From Blautia_A aquisgranensis (GTDB lineage Bacteria; Bacillota; Clostridia; Lachnospirales; Lachnospiraceae): a stretch of DNA of 64,000 bases. The stretch is taken from contig NZ_JBBMEJ010000005.1 of NCBI RefSeq assembly GCF_040096615.1, positions 1 to 64,000 on the forward strand, given 5' to 3'. Of this stretch, positions 17,030 to 24,298 are shown piece by piece (position 1 is the first letter of the stretch; the number at the start of each line of letters is the position of its first letter). The position numbers and the translations under genes were made by a program. The notes under the pieces are model-generated. The model made no database searches. It was not told where the DNA came from and saw only the letters and a program-made list of their open reading frames with translations.

Positions 17030-17965
17030 ATGAATGGATTAATTAAAGACCTTGGTCTTCTGATCAATGCGACTCTGATCGCAACTCCGCCGCTTCTTCT
17101 GGCGGCACTTGGCTCCTGCTTTTCCGAAAGATGCGGAGTCGTAAACATCGGTATTGAGGGTATGATGACAATCGGTGCTTTTACCGGAGCAGTTATGGGT
17201 CTGACCACCGGAAACGGATGGATCGCATTTCTGTGTGCAGGTCTTGCGGGCGCATTGTTCGGTCTGATCCATGCGTTTGTGTGTATTTCCTGTCATGCTG
17301 ACCAGACGATCGCCGGTACAGCGATCAACTTCCTTGGACCTGGACTTGCACTGTTTCTCTGTAAGGCCATGTATAACAATTCATCGGATACACCGGCCAT
17401 GGATCCAAGCTGTAAGCTTCCGAAGCTGTTTGAGGGTGTGTTTAAGACCGGTTCCTTCTGGAGTAATGTACTGAATGTTTACGCAGTAGCTTATCTGGTG
17501 TTTGTTCTGGCATTTGTATGTTGGTTCGTATTTTACAAGACGAAATTCGGAGCACATCTCCGTGCAGTCGGAGAACATCCGGAAGCATGTGAGTCTCTTG
17601 GAATCGATGTTTACAAAGTTCGTTACATCTGCGTGATTCTGTCCGGCTTTTTTGCAGGACTTGGTGGAGCTTTTGTAACACTGGCAACGATCAACCAGTT
17701 CCGTCCGAGTGTTATCGTAGGACAGGGCTTTATCGCGATCGCGGCTGTTATCTTCGGTAAATTTTCACCGGAAGGTGCGACGAAAGCCTGCCTGCTTTTC
17801 GGTCTCTGCAGTGGTATCAAATCCCTGGCAGCACAGAGCAATGTGGTATCCCCGAACCTGATCTCCATGATCCCGTACGTGGTAACGATCATTGCACTGG
17901 TACTGTTTGTCGGTAAGGCACATACACCGGCAGCCAACGGTAAGATCTTTGTAAAATCCAAATAA
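17030..17965 (+). CDS. nupC: Nucleoside ABC importer permease 2
   Basis: A 311-residue BPD_transp_2 permease (YufQ/NupC type). The family signature appears as NIGIEGMMTIGAFTGAV (about residues 40-56) and GQGFIAIAAVIFGKFSPEG (about 229-247). It pairs with NupB. AAGGAGG lies in the end of nupB just before the ATG. The gene order binding protein, ATPase, permease, permease is the standard one for BmpA-NupABC nucleoside importers, and the downstream deoC and cdd fit that substrate. Confidence 0.93.
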   Translation: MNGLIKDLGLLINATLIATPPLLLAALGSCFSERCGVVNIGIEGMMTIGAFTGAVMGLTTGNGWIAFLCAGLAGALFGLIHAFVCISCHADQTIAGTAINFLGPGLALFLCKAMYNNSSDTPAMDPSCKLPKLFEGVFKTGSFWSNVLNVYAVAYLVFVLAFVCWFVFYKTKFGAHLRAVGEHPEACESLGIDVYKVRYICVILSGFFAGLGGAFVTLATINQFRPSVIVGQGFIAIAAVIFGKFSPEGATKACLLFGLCSGIKSLAAQSNVVSPNLISMIPYVVTIIALVLFVGKAHTPAANGKIFVKSK

Positions 17966-17990
17966 ATATGTGCTGATATGTGCAGGTAAT

Positions 17991-18062
17991 AAAAAGAGTG
18001 CTGCGAAAGACTGGAAAGGGCTTTTACAGCACTTTTTTGCCCCCTTTGAAAGGGGCAAAAGA
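17991..18062 (+). terminator. Two consecutive hairpins after nupC
   Basis: The first stem joins AAAAAGaGTGCTG and CAGCACtTTTTT. The second, TTTTGCCCC and GGGGCAAAA, follows immediately around CTTTGAA. Together they look like an intrinsic terminator that separates nupC from yjjI; a partial stop is possible because the two groups are related in function. Confidence 0.75.
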
Positions 18063-18178
18063 GATATTTTATCTTCCTTGTTCAGAGGAAATATGATATA
18101 ACTAAAGTAGAACAATAAGGAAATACATAAATAAATGGAAACAAGTAAAACAGATGATTTTGAGGAGGTATTTACATT

Positions 18179-19723
18179 ATGCGTGACATATCTATGGAAC
18201 GGGTAAATGAGACAAGAAAAAATATTCTGGATATTATTGAAAGCCCGACACTGACACATGAACAGAAGGTGACCTGTCTGGCGAACCAGGCAGATTCCCT
18301 GATGGAGGTGCTGGATCTTCCGGAAGGACTGGATGAACTTCTGAATGTGCCGATCGACCGGAAATGTATCTGTGATCTGTCTGAGGGACATGCACCGATG
18401 CGCCCGCGTTATATTATTCCGGATTATGAGAAGTTCCTGAAAGAGGGAAGTAAATTCCTGCAGCTGGATCCGCCTACTGATCTTTATGAGGCACTGAACA
18501 GTTTGATGATCTTTTACAAGCATGTACCAAGTGTTACTAATTATCCGGTATATGTAGGTCAGCTGGATGAACTGCTGGAGCCGTATATCGATACAGTAGA
18601 TGAGGCACAGGCGAAAAAAATGCTGAAGCTGTTCCTGACACAGATGGACCGTACGATCCTGGATTCTTTTTCCCATGCAAATATCGGACCGCGTGAGACA
18701 AAAGCAGGACGACTTCTTCTGGAGGCAGAGAAGGAACTGGAGAATGCGGTTCCAAACTTAAGCTTCAAGTATGATGAGGATATCACCCCGGATGATTTTG
18801 CACTGAAAGCTATCGACTGTGCAATGCACAGCGCGAAACCAAGCTTTGGAAATCATAAGATGTTTAAGAGCGAGCTTGGAGAGGGCTATGTGATCGCCAG
18901 CTGCTATAATGGACTGCTGTTAGGCGGCGGTGCTTATACACTTTGCAGACTGGTTCTCGGAAACATTGCCAAGCGGGCAAAAAATATCAAAGACTTTAAG
19001 GAGCGAGAGCTTCCGTATGTGCTGGATATCATGGCACGCTATATGGATGCGAGAATTAAATTCGAGGTAGAAGAGAGCGGATTTTTTGAAAATAACTTCC
19101 TTGCAAAAGAGGGATTTATCCACAGAGATCGTTTCTCTGGTATGTACGGTCTGGTAGGTCTTGCAGACTGTGTAAATATCCTGTTCGAAAAAGAAGGAAT
19201 AAAGGGACGTTTCGGCCATGATGAGGCTGCAAATAACCTTGGCGTTGAGATCATGGAGATCATCAAGGAGTTTAACCTGAGCCACAAGAATAAATACTGT
19301 GAGGGAACAGGCGGACATTTTCTGCTTCACGCGCAGGTAGGCCTTGCAGAGGATGAAAATGTAACTCCTGGAACACGTATCCCGATCGGAGAGGAGCCGG
19401 AGGAACTGATCGATCAGCTGAATGTTTTAAGAAAATTCCACAAATACTTCACATCCGGAACCGGAGATATTTTCCCAATCGATATGACAGTTCATCGCAA
19501 TCCGGAGTATGTATTGGATATTATCAAAGGCTCCTTTAAGATGGATCTTCGTTATCTGTCCTTCTATTCCAGTGACAGTGATGTGATCCGTGTGACAGGA
19601 TACCTTGTGAAACGTTCCGAGCTTGAGAAACTTGCCGGTGGAGAAGCTGTTCTTCAGGATACCACAGCGCTTGGTCTTGGCGCTGCGAGAAACGGACATA
19701 TCCTGGAGAGAAAGGTGCGCTAA
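18179..19723 (+). CDS. yjjI: YjjI-family glycyl radical enzyme of unknown reaction
   Basis: A 514-residue member of the DUF3029/YjjI glycyl radical family. The C-terminal radical motif is recognisable as IRVTGYLV (Gly near residue 485), and the central SCYNGLLLGGGAYTLCRL block (about 241-258) supplies candidate active-site cysteines. The next gene encodes the matching activase, starting directly after the stop codon. As in E. coli, yjjI-yjjW neighbour deoxyribose catabolism genes (deoC here). The enzyme may act on a product of deoxynucleoside breakdown, but the reaction is not known to me. It should be oxygen-sensitive. GAGGAGGT lies about 10 bases before the ATG. Confidence 0.9.
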   Translation: MRDISMERVNETRKNILDIIESPTLTHEQKVTCLANQADSLMEVLDLPEGLDELLNVPIDRKCICDLSEGHAPMRPRYIIPDYEKFLKEGSKFLQLDPPTDLYEALNSLMIFYKHVPSVTNYPVYVGQLDELLEPYIDTVDEAQAKKMLKLFLTQMDRTILDSFSHANIGPRETKAGRLLLEAEKELENAVPNLSFKYDEDITPDDFALKAIDCAMHSAKPSFGNHKMFKSELGEGYVIASCYNGLLLGGGAYTLCRLVLGNIAKRAKNIKDFKERELPYVLDIMARYMDARIKFEVEESGFFENNFLAKEGFIHRDRFSGMYGLVGLADCVNILFEKEGIKGRFGHDEAANNLGVEIMEIIKEFNLSHKNKYCEGTGGHFLLHAQVGLAEDENVTPGTRIPIGEEPEELIDQLNVLRKFHKYFTSGTGDIFPIDMTVHRNPEYVLDIIKGSFKMDLRYLSFYSSDSDVIRVTGYLVKRSELEKLAGGEAVLQDTTALGLGAARNGHILERKVR

Positions 19724-20566
19724 ATGAAAGCCGTAGTGAACCGGATCATTCCGTTCAGCAGCGTGGATGGTCCGGGTAACCGGACGGCGGTATTTCTGCA
19801 GGGGTGTAACATCAACTGCAAATACTGTCATAATCCGGAGACAAGGAAGCTGTGTGTACAATGCGGTACCTGTGTAAAAAAATGTCCGGCAGGAGCCCTG
19901 TCCCTTGGAACAGACGGCAAAGTGGCATTTGATCCGGCAAAGTGCGTACAGTGTGATACCTGTATCCATATCTGTCCTCATGACAGCTCTCCCAGAACCC
20001 TGGAGATGACACCGGAGGAAGTTTATGAGAAAGTAAAGAAACAGATCCCCTTTATCCGGGGAATCAGTGTTTCTGGAGGGGAATGCATGCTCTGGCCTGA
20101 GTTTCTTACGGAGCTGTTCCGTCTGGCCAGAAAGGACGGCCTGGGAACCCTGATCGACAGCAACGGAATGGTTTCTTTTGAAGATTATCCGGAGCTGATG
20201 GAGGTATCCGATGGTGTGATGCTGGATATTAAGGCGTTTGAGGCTTTTGAGCATGAGAAGGTGACTGGTTTCCGCAACGAAATGGTACTTAAGAACGCAG
20301 TGTACCTGGCAAAAACTTCCAAGCTTTATGAAGTAAGAGCAGTTATCGTACCGGATCTTTATGATACGGAGAAGAGTATCCGGGAGATGGGAGATTTTCT
20401 TGCACCATATCTGAAGATCAACGATATCCGTGTGAAGATCATCGCATACCGTCCGATGGGCGTCCGGGAGGAATATTCACATTATCAGGTTCCGGATCAG
20501 AAATATCTTTCCTATCTGGCAGATATTTTAAGGGAAAAAGGATTTCAGCATATTACGCTGATCTGA
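19724..20566 (+). CDS. yjjW: YjjW-family glycyl radical enzyme activase (radical SAM)
   Basis: A 280-residue radical SAM activating enzyme. The SAM cluster motif is GCNINCKYCHNPET (CX3CX2C, about residues 26-35). A ferredoxin-like insert with two further 4Fe-4S motifs follows (CVQCGTCVKKCP and CVQCDTCIHICP, about 43-86), then SVSGGECML and the barrel. It should cleave SAM to place the glycyl radical on YjjI. Its ATG directly follows the yjjI stop codon, so the pair is translationally coupled. Confidence 0.92.
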   Translation: MKAVVNRIIPFSSVDGPGNRTAVFLQGCNINCKYCHNPETRKLCVQCGTCVKKCPAGALSLGTDGKVAFDPAKCVQCDTCIHICPHDSSPRTLEMTPEEVYEKVKKQIPFIRGISVSGGECMLWPEFLTELFRLARKDGLGTLIDSNGMVSFEDYPELMEVSDGVMLDIKAFEAFEHEKVTGFRNEMVLKNAVYLAKTSKLYEVRAVIVPDLYDTEKSIREMGDFLAPYLKINDIRVKIIAYRPMGVREEYSHYQVPDQKYLSYLADILREKGFQHITLI

Positions 20567-20621
20567 CAGAATAACAGCTCCATCTGGCGGCTGAAACATA
20601 AAAACGGAGGAATAAACAAGT

Positions 20622-21287
20622 ATGGATATAAAAGAGATTTTAAAGCATGTGGATCATACATTACTGACACAGACTGCGACATGGGCAGAGATCAGACAGA
20701 TCTGCGATGATGCAGTCAAATACGGAACAGCTTCTGTATGTATTCCGCCTGCATATGTAAAACAGGTAAAAGAGTATGTACAGGACAAAATGGCTGTATG
20801 CACAGTTATCGGATTTCCGAACGGATATATGACAACTGCAGCGAAAGAATTCGAGACAAAGGATGCGCTGGCAAATGGTGCGGACGAGATCGACATGGTC
20901 ATCAATATCGGATGGGTAAAAGATGGCAGATTTGATGCAGTTGAAGAGGAAATCCGTACCTTGAAAAAAGCCTGCGGCTCCAAGATTCTCAAGGTGATCA
21001 TTGAGACCTGCCTTCTCACAGATGAGGAGAAGATCAAAATGTGTGAGGCAGTGACAAATGCAGGGGCAGATTACATCAAAACATCTACCGGATTTTCAAA
21101 GGCCGGAGCAACCTTTGACGATATCAAACTGTTTTCAGAGCATATCGGACCGAATATAAAAATGAAAGCAGCCGGTGGAATTTCTTCTCTGGATGATGCG
21201 GAGAAATTTTTAAGCCTTGGTGCAGACCGTCTTGGAACCAGCCGTATCATAAAGCTTGTGAAAAACGAGGAAGCCACAGGATATTGA
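20622..21287 (+). CDS. deoC: Deoxyribose-phosphate aldolase
   Basis: A 221-residue class I aldolase that splits 2-deoxyribose 5-phosphate into acetaldehyde and glyceraldehyde 3-phosphate, the final step of deoxynucleoside catabolism. Motifs are VDHTLLTQTATWAEI (about residues 10-24), ANGADEIDMVINIGW, ILKVIIETCLL with the Schiff-base region, and YIKTSTGFSKAGAT containing the catalytic lysine. Length is normal. GGAGGAAT precedes the start. It lies 55 bp after yjjW. Confidence 0.95.
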   Translation: MDIKEILKHVDHTLLTQTATWAEIRQICDDAVKYGTASVCIPPAYVKQVKEYVQDKMAVCTVIGFPNGYMTTAAKEFETKDALANGADEIDMVINIGWVKDGRFDAVEEEIRTLKKACGSKILKVIIETCLLTDEEKIKMCEAVTNAGADYIKTSTGFSKAGATFDDIKLFSEHIGPNIKMKAAGGISSLDDAEKFLSLGADRLGTSRIIKLVKNEEATGY

Positions 21288-21319
21288 TTCGAATCAGGCT
21301 GTGAAGTGGCAGCGGAATT

Positions 21320-21775
21320 ATGAGCAGGGAGTTTGGTAAGAAAATGAAAAAACTGGAAGAAAAACAGATTCATGAACTGATCGAAAAAGCAATCAGTATG
21401 ATGGATTATTCCTATGTGCCGTATTCACATTTTCATGTGGGAGCGGCGTTGCTTGCGAAGAATGGGAATGTTTATGGTGGCTGTAATATTGAAAATGCCG
21501 GTTATACTCCAAGCAACTGTGCGGAGAGAACCGCATTTTTCAAGGCAGTCAGCGAGGGCGTTCTGGAATTCGATGCGATTTGTGTAGTGGGAGGAATGAA
21601 TAAGGAGCTTAAGGAATATGCGGCGCCATGCGGTGTCTGCCGCCAGGTTATGATGGAGTTCTGTGATCCGAAGGAGTTTCAGATCATTCTGGCGACCGGT
21701 AAGGACCAGTACGAGATATTCCGGCTGGAAGAACTGCTTCCGATGGGATTCGGACCGAAGAATCTGAATAAATAA
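21320..21775 (+). CDS. cdd: Cytidine deaminase
   Basis: A zinc enzyme of up to 151 residues turning (deoxy)cytidine into (deoxy)uridine. The homotetrameric-type motifs are visible: YVPYSHFHVGAALL, GGCNIENAGYTPSNCAERTA (the Cys-Ala-Glu zinc/catalytic segment) and APCGVCRQVMMEF (two more zinc cysteines). The start is uncertain: ATG 21320 has GCGGAA before it, while ATG 21344 (MKKLEEKQ) has GGGAG about 12 bases upstream and gives a more usual length. It completes a salvage block with nupABC and deoC. Confidence 0.93.
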   Translation: MSREFGKKMKKLEEKQIHELIEKAISMMDYSYVPYSHFHVGAALLAKNGNVYGGCNIENAGYTPSNCAERTAFFKAVSEGVLEFDAICVVGGMNKELKEYAAPCGVCRQVMMEFCDPKEFQIILATGKDQYEIFRLEELLPMGFGPKNLNK

Positions 21776-21810
21776 AACATTTCTCTTATTTATTATAATT
21801 TTTAATTATC

Positions 21811-21837
21811 TTATAAGGACTGTCTTATATTTTTTTA
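21811..21837 (+). terminator. Terminator after cdd
   Basis: TATAAG and CTTATA form a short stem around GACTGT, followed by T7. Weak stem but long T-run; it lies 36 bases after the cdd stop codon. Confidence 0.6.
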
Positions 21838-21860
21838 GAACAAAAACAGTTCCGAAAGAT

Positions 21861-21942
21861 AAAAAAACGCTTTGGATATCTGCGGTATCCGAAGCGTTTT
21901 TGTGTTAAGTGTGCAGTATACACCAAAAAGAAATAATGTCAA
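21861..21942 (-). ncRNA. Orphan promoter-plus-terminator element, possible about 50-nt RNA
   Basis: The minus strand carries TTGACA (21942-21937), 16 bases, TATACT (21920-21915), then ACGCTT/AAGCGT (21868-21896) closing a terminator followed by T7. Sequence and spacing closely match the glnN leader at 13038-13121, including the unusual T-rich spacer. Here no gene follows on that strand, because cdd runs the other way. Transcription would give an RNA of only about 50 bases. The stem differs from the glnN copy by pair-preserving changes (G-C to A-T at the base, G-T to G-C inside), but the A1/G4 hexaloop is absent. It may be a small RNA, a decoy or a decayed leader. The hairpin can also act on the plus strand. 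Confidence 0.5.
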
Positions 21943-22003
21943 GCTTTTTTTCAAAAAATCAAAAAAAGGATTCAAAAATGCGGCGGCCCTTAAAAGCGCA
22001 GGG

Positions 22004-22031
22004 TTGACAAATCACGTTCTTTTATTATAAT
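22004..22031 (+). promoter_or_regulatory. purF promoter
   Basis: Consensus TTGACA (22004-22009) and TATAAT (22026-22031) are separated by 16 bases, giving a leader of about 30 bases before the purF ATG. No purine riboswitch is visible. Confidence 0.85.
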
Positions 22032-22070
22032 TTGTGTGTAACAAAACGGAAGAGACAGATGGAGGAAAAT

Positions 22071-23465
22071 ATGTCAGGAGTAAAGGAAGAATGTGGCGTA
22101 TTCGGGATTTATGATCTGGATGGAGGGAATATTGCACCATCTATTTATTATGGTCTTACTTCGCTGCAGCACAGGGGACAGGAGTCCTGCGGAATGGCCG
22201 TTTCAAGGACGGATGGAGAAAGAGGAAACGTACAGTTTCATAAAGATCTCGGACTGGTAAGCGAAGTTTTACGAAAAGATGTTGTACATAATATGAATGG
22301 TGACATCGGAATCGGACATGTTCGTTATTCCACCACCGGAGAGTCTGTTGCGGAGAATGCACAGCCGCTGGTACTTTCTTATATTAAGGGAAGTCTGGCA
22401 CTGGCGCATAACGGAAATCTGGTTAATACAGAAGCTCTGAAATGGGAACTGATCCAGACAGGAGCGATCTTCCATACAACGACAGATTCAGAGGTTATTG
22501 CTTTCCATATTGCAAGAGAGCGTGTTCATTCTGCAACTGTAGAGGAAGCAGTACATAAAACAGTAGAGAAGATCAGGGGCGGATATGCGCTTGTGATCAT
22601 GAGCCCGAGGAAGCTGATCGGTGCCCGTGACCCGTACGGACTGAAACCACTTTGTCTTGGAAAGAGAGACAATGCTTATGTTCTGGCATCTGAGAGCTGT
22701 GCACTGACATCTGTAGGAGCAGAATTTATCCGTGATATTGAACCGGGTGAGATCGTCACGATCACCAGGGACGGACTGAAATCCAGCAAACTGGCTGAAC
22801 AGAAAAAGCATGCTCATTGTGTTTTTGAATATATTTATTTTGCAAGACTGGACAGCACCATGGATGGCGTAAAAATCTATGATGCAAGGATTCGTGGAGG
22901 AAAATCTCTTGCAAAGTCCTATCCGGTAGAAGCGGATCTGGTAACCGGTGTACCGGAATCCGGACTTCCGGCAGCAAAAGGCTATTCGGAGGAATCTGGA
23001 ATCCCGTTTGGTTTTGCATTCTATAAAAACAGTTACATTGGAAGAACTTTTATCAAGCCTACACAGCAGGAGAGAGAGTCAAGCGTTCATCTGAAGCTGA
23101 GCGTTCTGGAATCAGTGGTGAAGGGGAAGAGAATCGTTCTGGTGGATGATTCCATTGTCCGTGGAACTACCATTGCCAATCTGATCCACATGCTGAAAGA
23201 AGCCGGAGCCAAAGAAGTACATGTACGTATCAGCTCCCCGCCATTTTTACATCCCTGTTATTTCGGTACGGATGTGCCGTCCAATGATCAGCTGATTGCG
23301 GCACAGCATAGTACGGAAGAGATTCGCAAGATGATCGGTGCGGATTCTCTTGGCTACATGCAGATCGATTATCTGGAAGGCATGGCAGGTGGCCTTCCGT
23401 TGTGCAAAGCATGTTTTGATGGTAATTATCCGATGGAGATACCAGAAGAAATCAAACAGGATTAA
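22071..23465 (+). CDS. purF: Amidophosphoribosyltransferase
   Basis: The first committed enzyme of purine synthesis: PRPP plus glutamine to phosphoribosylamine. 464 residues. The glutaminase cysteine is Cys8 in EECGVFGIYD, after a seven-residue propeptide that should be removed. Typical motifs are HRGQESCGM, GHVRYSTTG, AHNGNLVN and the PRPP loop VLVDDSIVRGTT. The B. subtilis-type 4Fe-4S ligands are present (HCVFEYIYF, HPCYFGTD, PLCKACFDG), so it is the iron-sulfur, oxygen-sensitive type. The start at 22071 has GGAGG five bases before it; a TTG-initiated extension to 22032 overlaps the promoter. It appears monocistronic. Confidence 0.95.
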   Translation: MSGVKEECGVFGIYDLDGGNIAPSIYYGLTSLQHRGQESCGMAVSRTDGERGNVQFHKDLGLVSEVLRKDVVHNMNGDIGIGHVRYSTTGESVAENAQPLVLSYIKGSLALAHNGNLVNTEALKWELIQTGAIFHTTTDSEVIAFHIARERVHSATVEEAVHKTVEKIRGGYALVIMSPRKLIGARDPYGLKPLCLGKRDNAYVLASESCALTSVGAEFIRDIEPGEIVTITRDGLKSSKLAEQKKHAHCVFEYIYFARLDSTMDGVKIYDARIRGGKSLAKSYPVEADLVTGVPESGLPAAKGYSEESGIPFGFAFYKNSYIGRTFIKPTQQERESSVHLKLSVLESVVKGKRIVLVDDSIVRGTTIANLIHMLKEAGAKEVHVRISSPPFLHPCYFGTDVPSNDQLIAAQHSTEEIRKMIGADSLGYMQIDYLEGMAGGLPLCKACFDGNYPMEIPEEIKQD

Positions 23466-23544
23466 TGAACTATATGGAATTAATCTCACAGTTAAAAATA
23501 ATGGATTGAAAAATGAAAATATGAAAACTGCACAATAAATATCT

Positions 23545-23582
23545 AAGAAACCCGGATTTTATCATATAAAATTCGGGTTTCT
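23545..23582 (+). terminator. Hairpin after purF
   Basis: AGAAACCCG-G-ATTTTAT and ATAAAAT-T-CGGGTTTCT pair along almost their whole length around CAT. The T-run is short (TTTCT). Confidence 0.7.
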
Positions 23583-23618
23583 ATAGGAAAAACGTCCAAA
23601 ACGATAAAAAATATCAAC

Positions 23619-23647
23619 TTGACAAATCTGACAACATGAGACATAAT
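23619..23647 (+). promoter_or_regulatory. Promoter of the HPr-like gene
   Basis: TTGACA (23619-23624), 17 bases, CATAAT (23642-23647). The leader is about 100 bases and contains a short CCGG/CCGG hairpin before five T's, which may or may not be functional. Confidence 0.7.
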
Positions 23648-23752
23648 GTGGAACAGCCAGATGAGAAAAGGCCGCTGGTCTGGAAAATACAGGAAAACAG
23701 CGAGGCCGGAACAATGCCGGTTTTTACCGAGATAAAAGAGAGGATGATATTT

Positions 23753-23977
23753 ATGTCTAAAAAAATTAGATTGAATGCGACAGAGGATGTTAAAGAATTT
23801 GTTAAGGCTGCAAGTAAATGTGATTTTGATGTAGATATTTCATATAACAGAATTTTAATTGATGCAAAATCTATTCTTGGAATCCTCAGCATGGATCTGA
23901 CCAAGGTTCTTACAGTAACCTGTCATGGTGAGGATCATGAGTTTAATTGTTTCCTTCAGAAATATGCAGTTGCCTGA
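23753..23977 (+). CDS. HPr-like protein without the catalytic histidine
   Basis: A 74-residue protein with the HPr fold pattern. The second half is clear: IDAKSILGILSMDL corresponds to the Ser46 region of HPr and is followed by the usual TVTCHGEDHEFNCFL. The first half reads RLNATEDVKEFVKAA where true HPr has GLHARPA, so the phosphorylatable His15 is missing. It cannot pass phosphate along the sugar PTS in the normal way. Like Crh of Bacillus, it could serve only in signalling through Ser46 and catabolite control; this is inference. AGAGGATG precedes the start at 23753; an upstream in-frame ATG at 23636 overlaps the promoter. It has its own terminator. Confidence 0.8.
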   Translation: MSKKIRLNATEDVKEFVKAASKCDFDVDISYNRILIDAKSILGILSMDLTKVLTVTCHGEDHEFNCFLQKYAVA

Positions 23978-24024
23978 CAGACAGTGCAGCGACAGACAAG
24001 ATATAAAAGACATAAAAAGAAAAG

Positions 24025-24085
24025 ACAGACGTGGTTGCAGAGACAGGAAATCAGATGGAAATCCTCGGCAGGCGTCTGTTTTTTA
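24025..24085 (+). terminator. Terminator of the HPr-like gene
   Basis: ACAGACG (24025-24031) and CGTCTGT (24073-24079) enclose a 41-base loop, followed by T6. The rest of the 23978-24298 gap is this terminator plus the pyrG promoter and leader. Confidence 0.7.
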
Positions 24086-24138
24086 TTTGTAACCATTTCA
24101 TAGGAAGAAATTCTGCAGACTATATAAAAAATCTGTTA

Positions 24139-24264
24139 TTGACAAATAAAAAAAAATAGTTTATAGTAAACCATATTTTATATGAAAGATAACTGACAAA
24201 GGCGTCAGGAACGGATACCACAGGGGAATTCTCGCCCCTTGGAACCTGTTCCGGACGCCTTTTT
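24139..24264 (+). promoter_or_regulatory. pyrG-gltBD promoter, hexaloop hairpin and leader terminator
   Basis: TTGACA (24139-24144), 17 bases, TATAGT (24162-24167) form the promoter. A long terminator stem follows: GGCGTC/GACGCC (24201-24206 with 24254-24259), GGAAC/GTTCC inside, an inner CCACAGGGG/CCCCTTGG, then T5. Its 5' arm can instead form CTGAC-AAAGGC-GTCAG (24193-24208), a perfect five-bp stem with a hexaloop having A1 and G4. The two folds exclude each other because the terminator uses the loop bases GGC. pyrG starts 35 bases further on. The RNA would not begin with a G-run, so the Bacillus CTP-driven reiterative mechanism is unlikely. Confidence 0.7.
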
Positions 24265-24298
24265 GTTGTGGAACACAAAATGGAGGAGGAAATCGAAG

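Noticed and set aside
21861..21942. Hexaloop antitermination before purF
   Set aside because: The homologous element here lacks the A1/G4 loop hairpin and points away from purF, so purF is not included in the proposed regulon.
21976..22070. Purine riboswitch before purF
   Set aside because: The leader is only about 30-40 bases after a clear promoter, too short for an aptamer.
24168..24298. Bacillus-type CTP-dependent attenuation of pyrG
   Set aside because: The promoter predicts an A/C-rich RNA start instead of a G-run, so reiterative transcription is unlikely. The terminator itself is kept as a feature.
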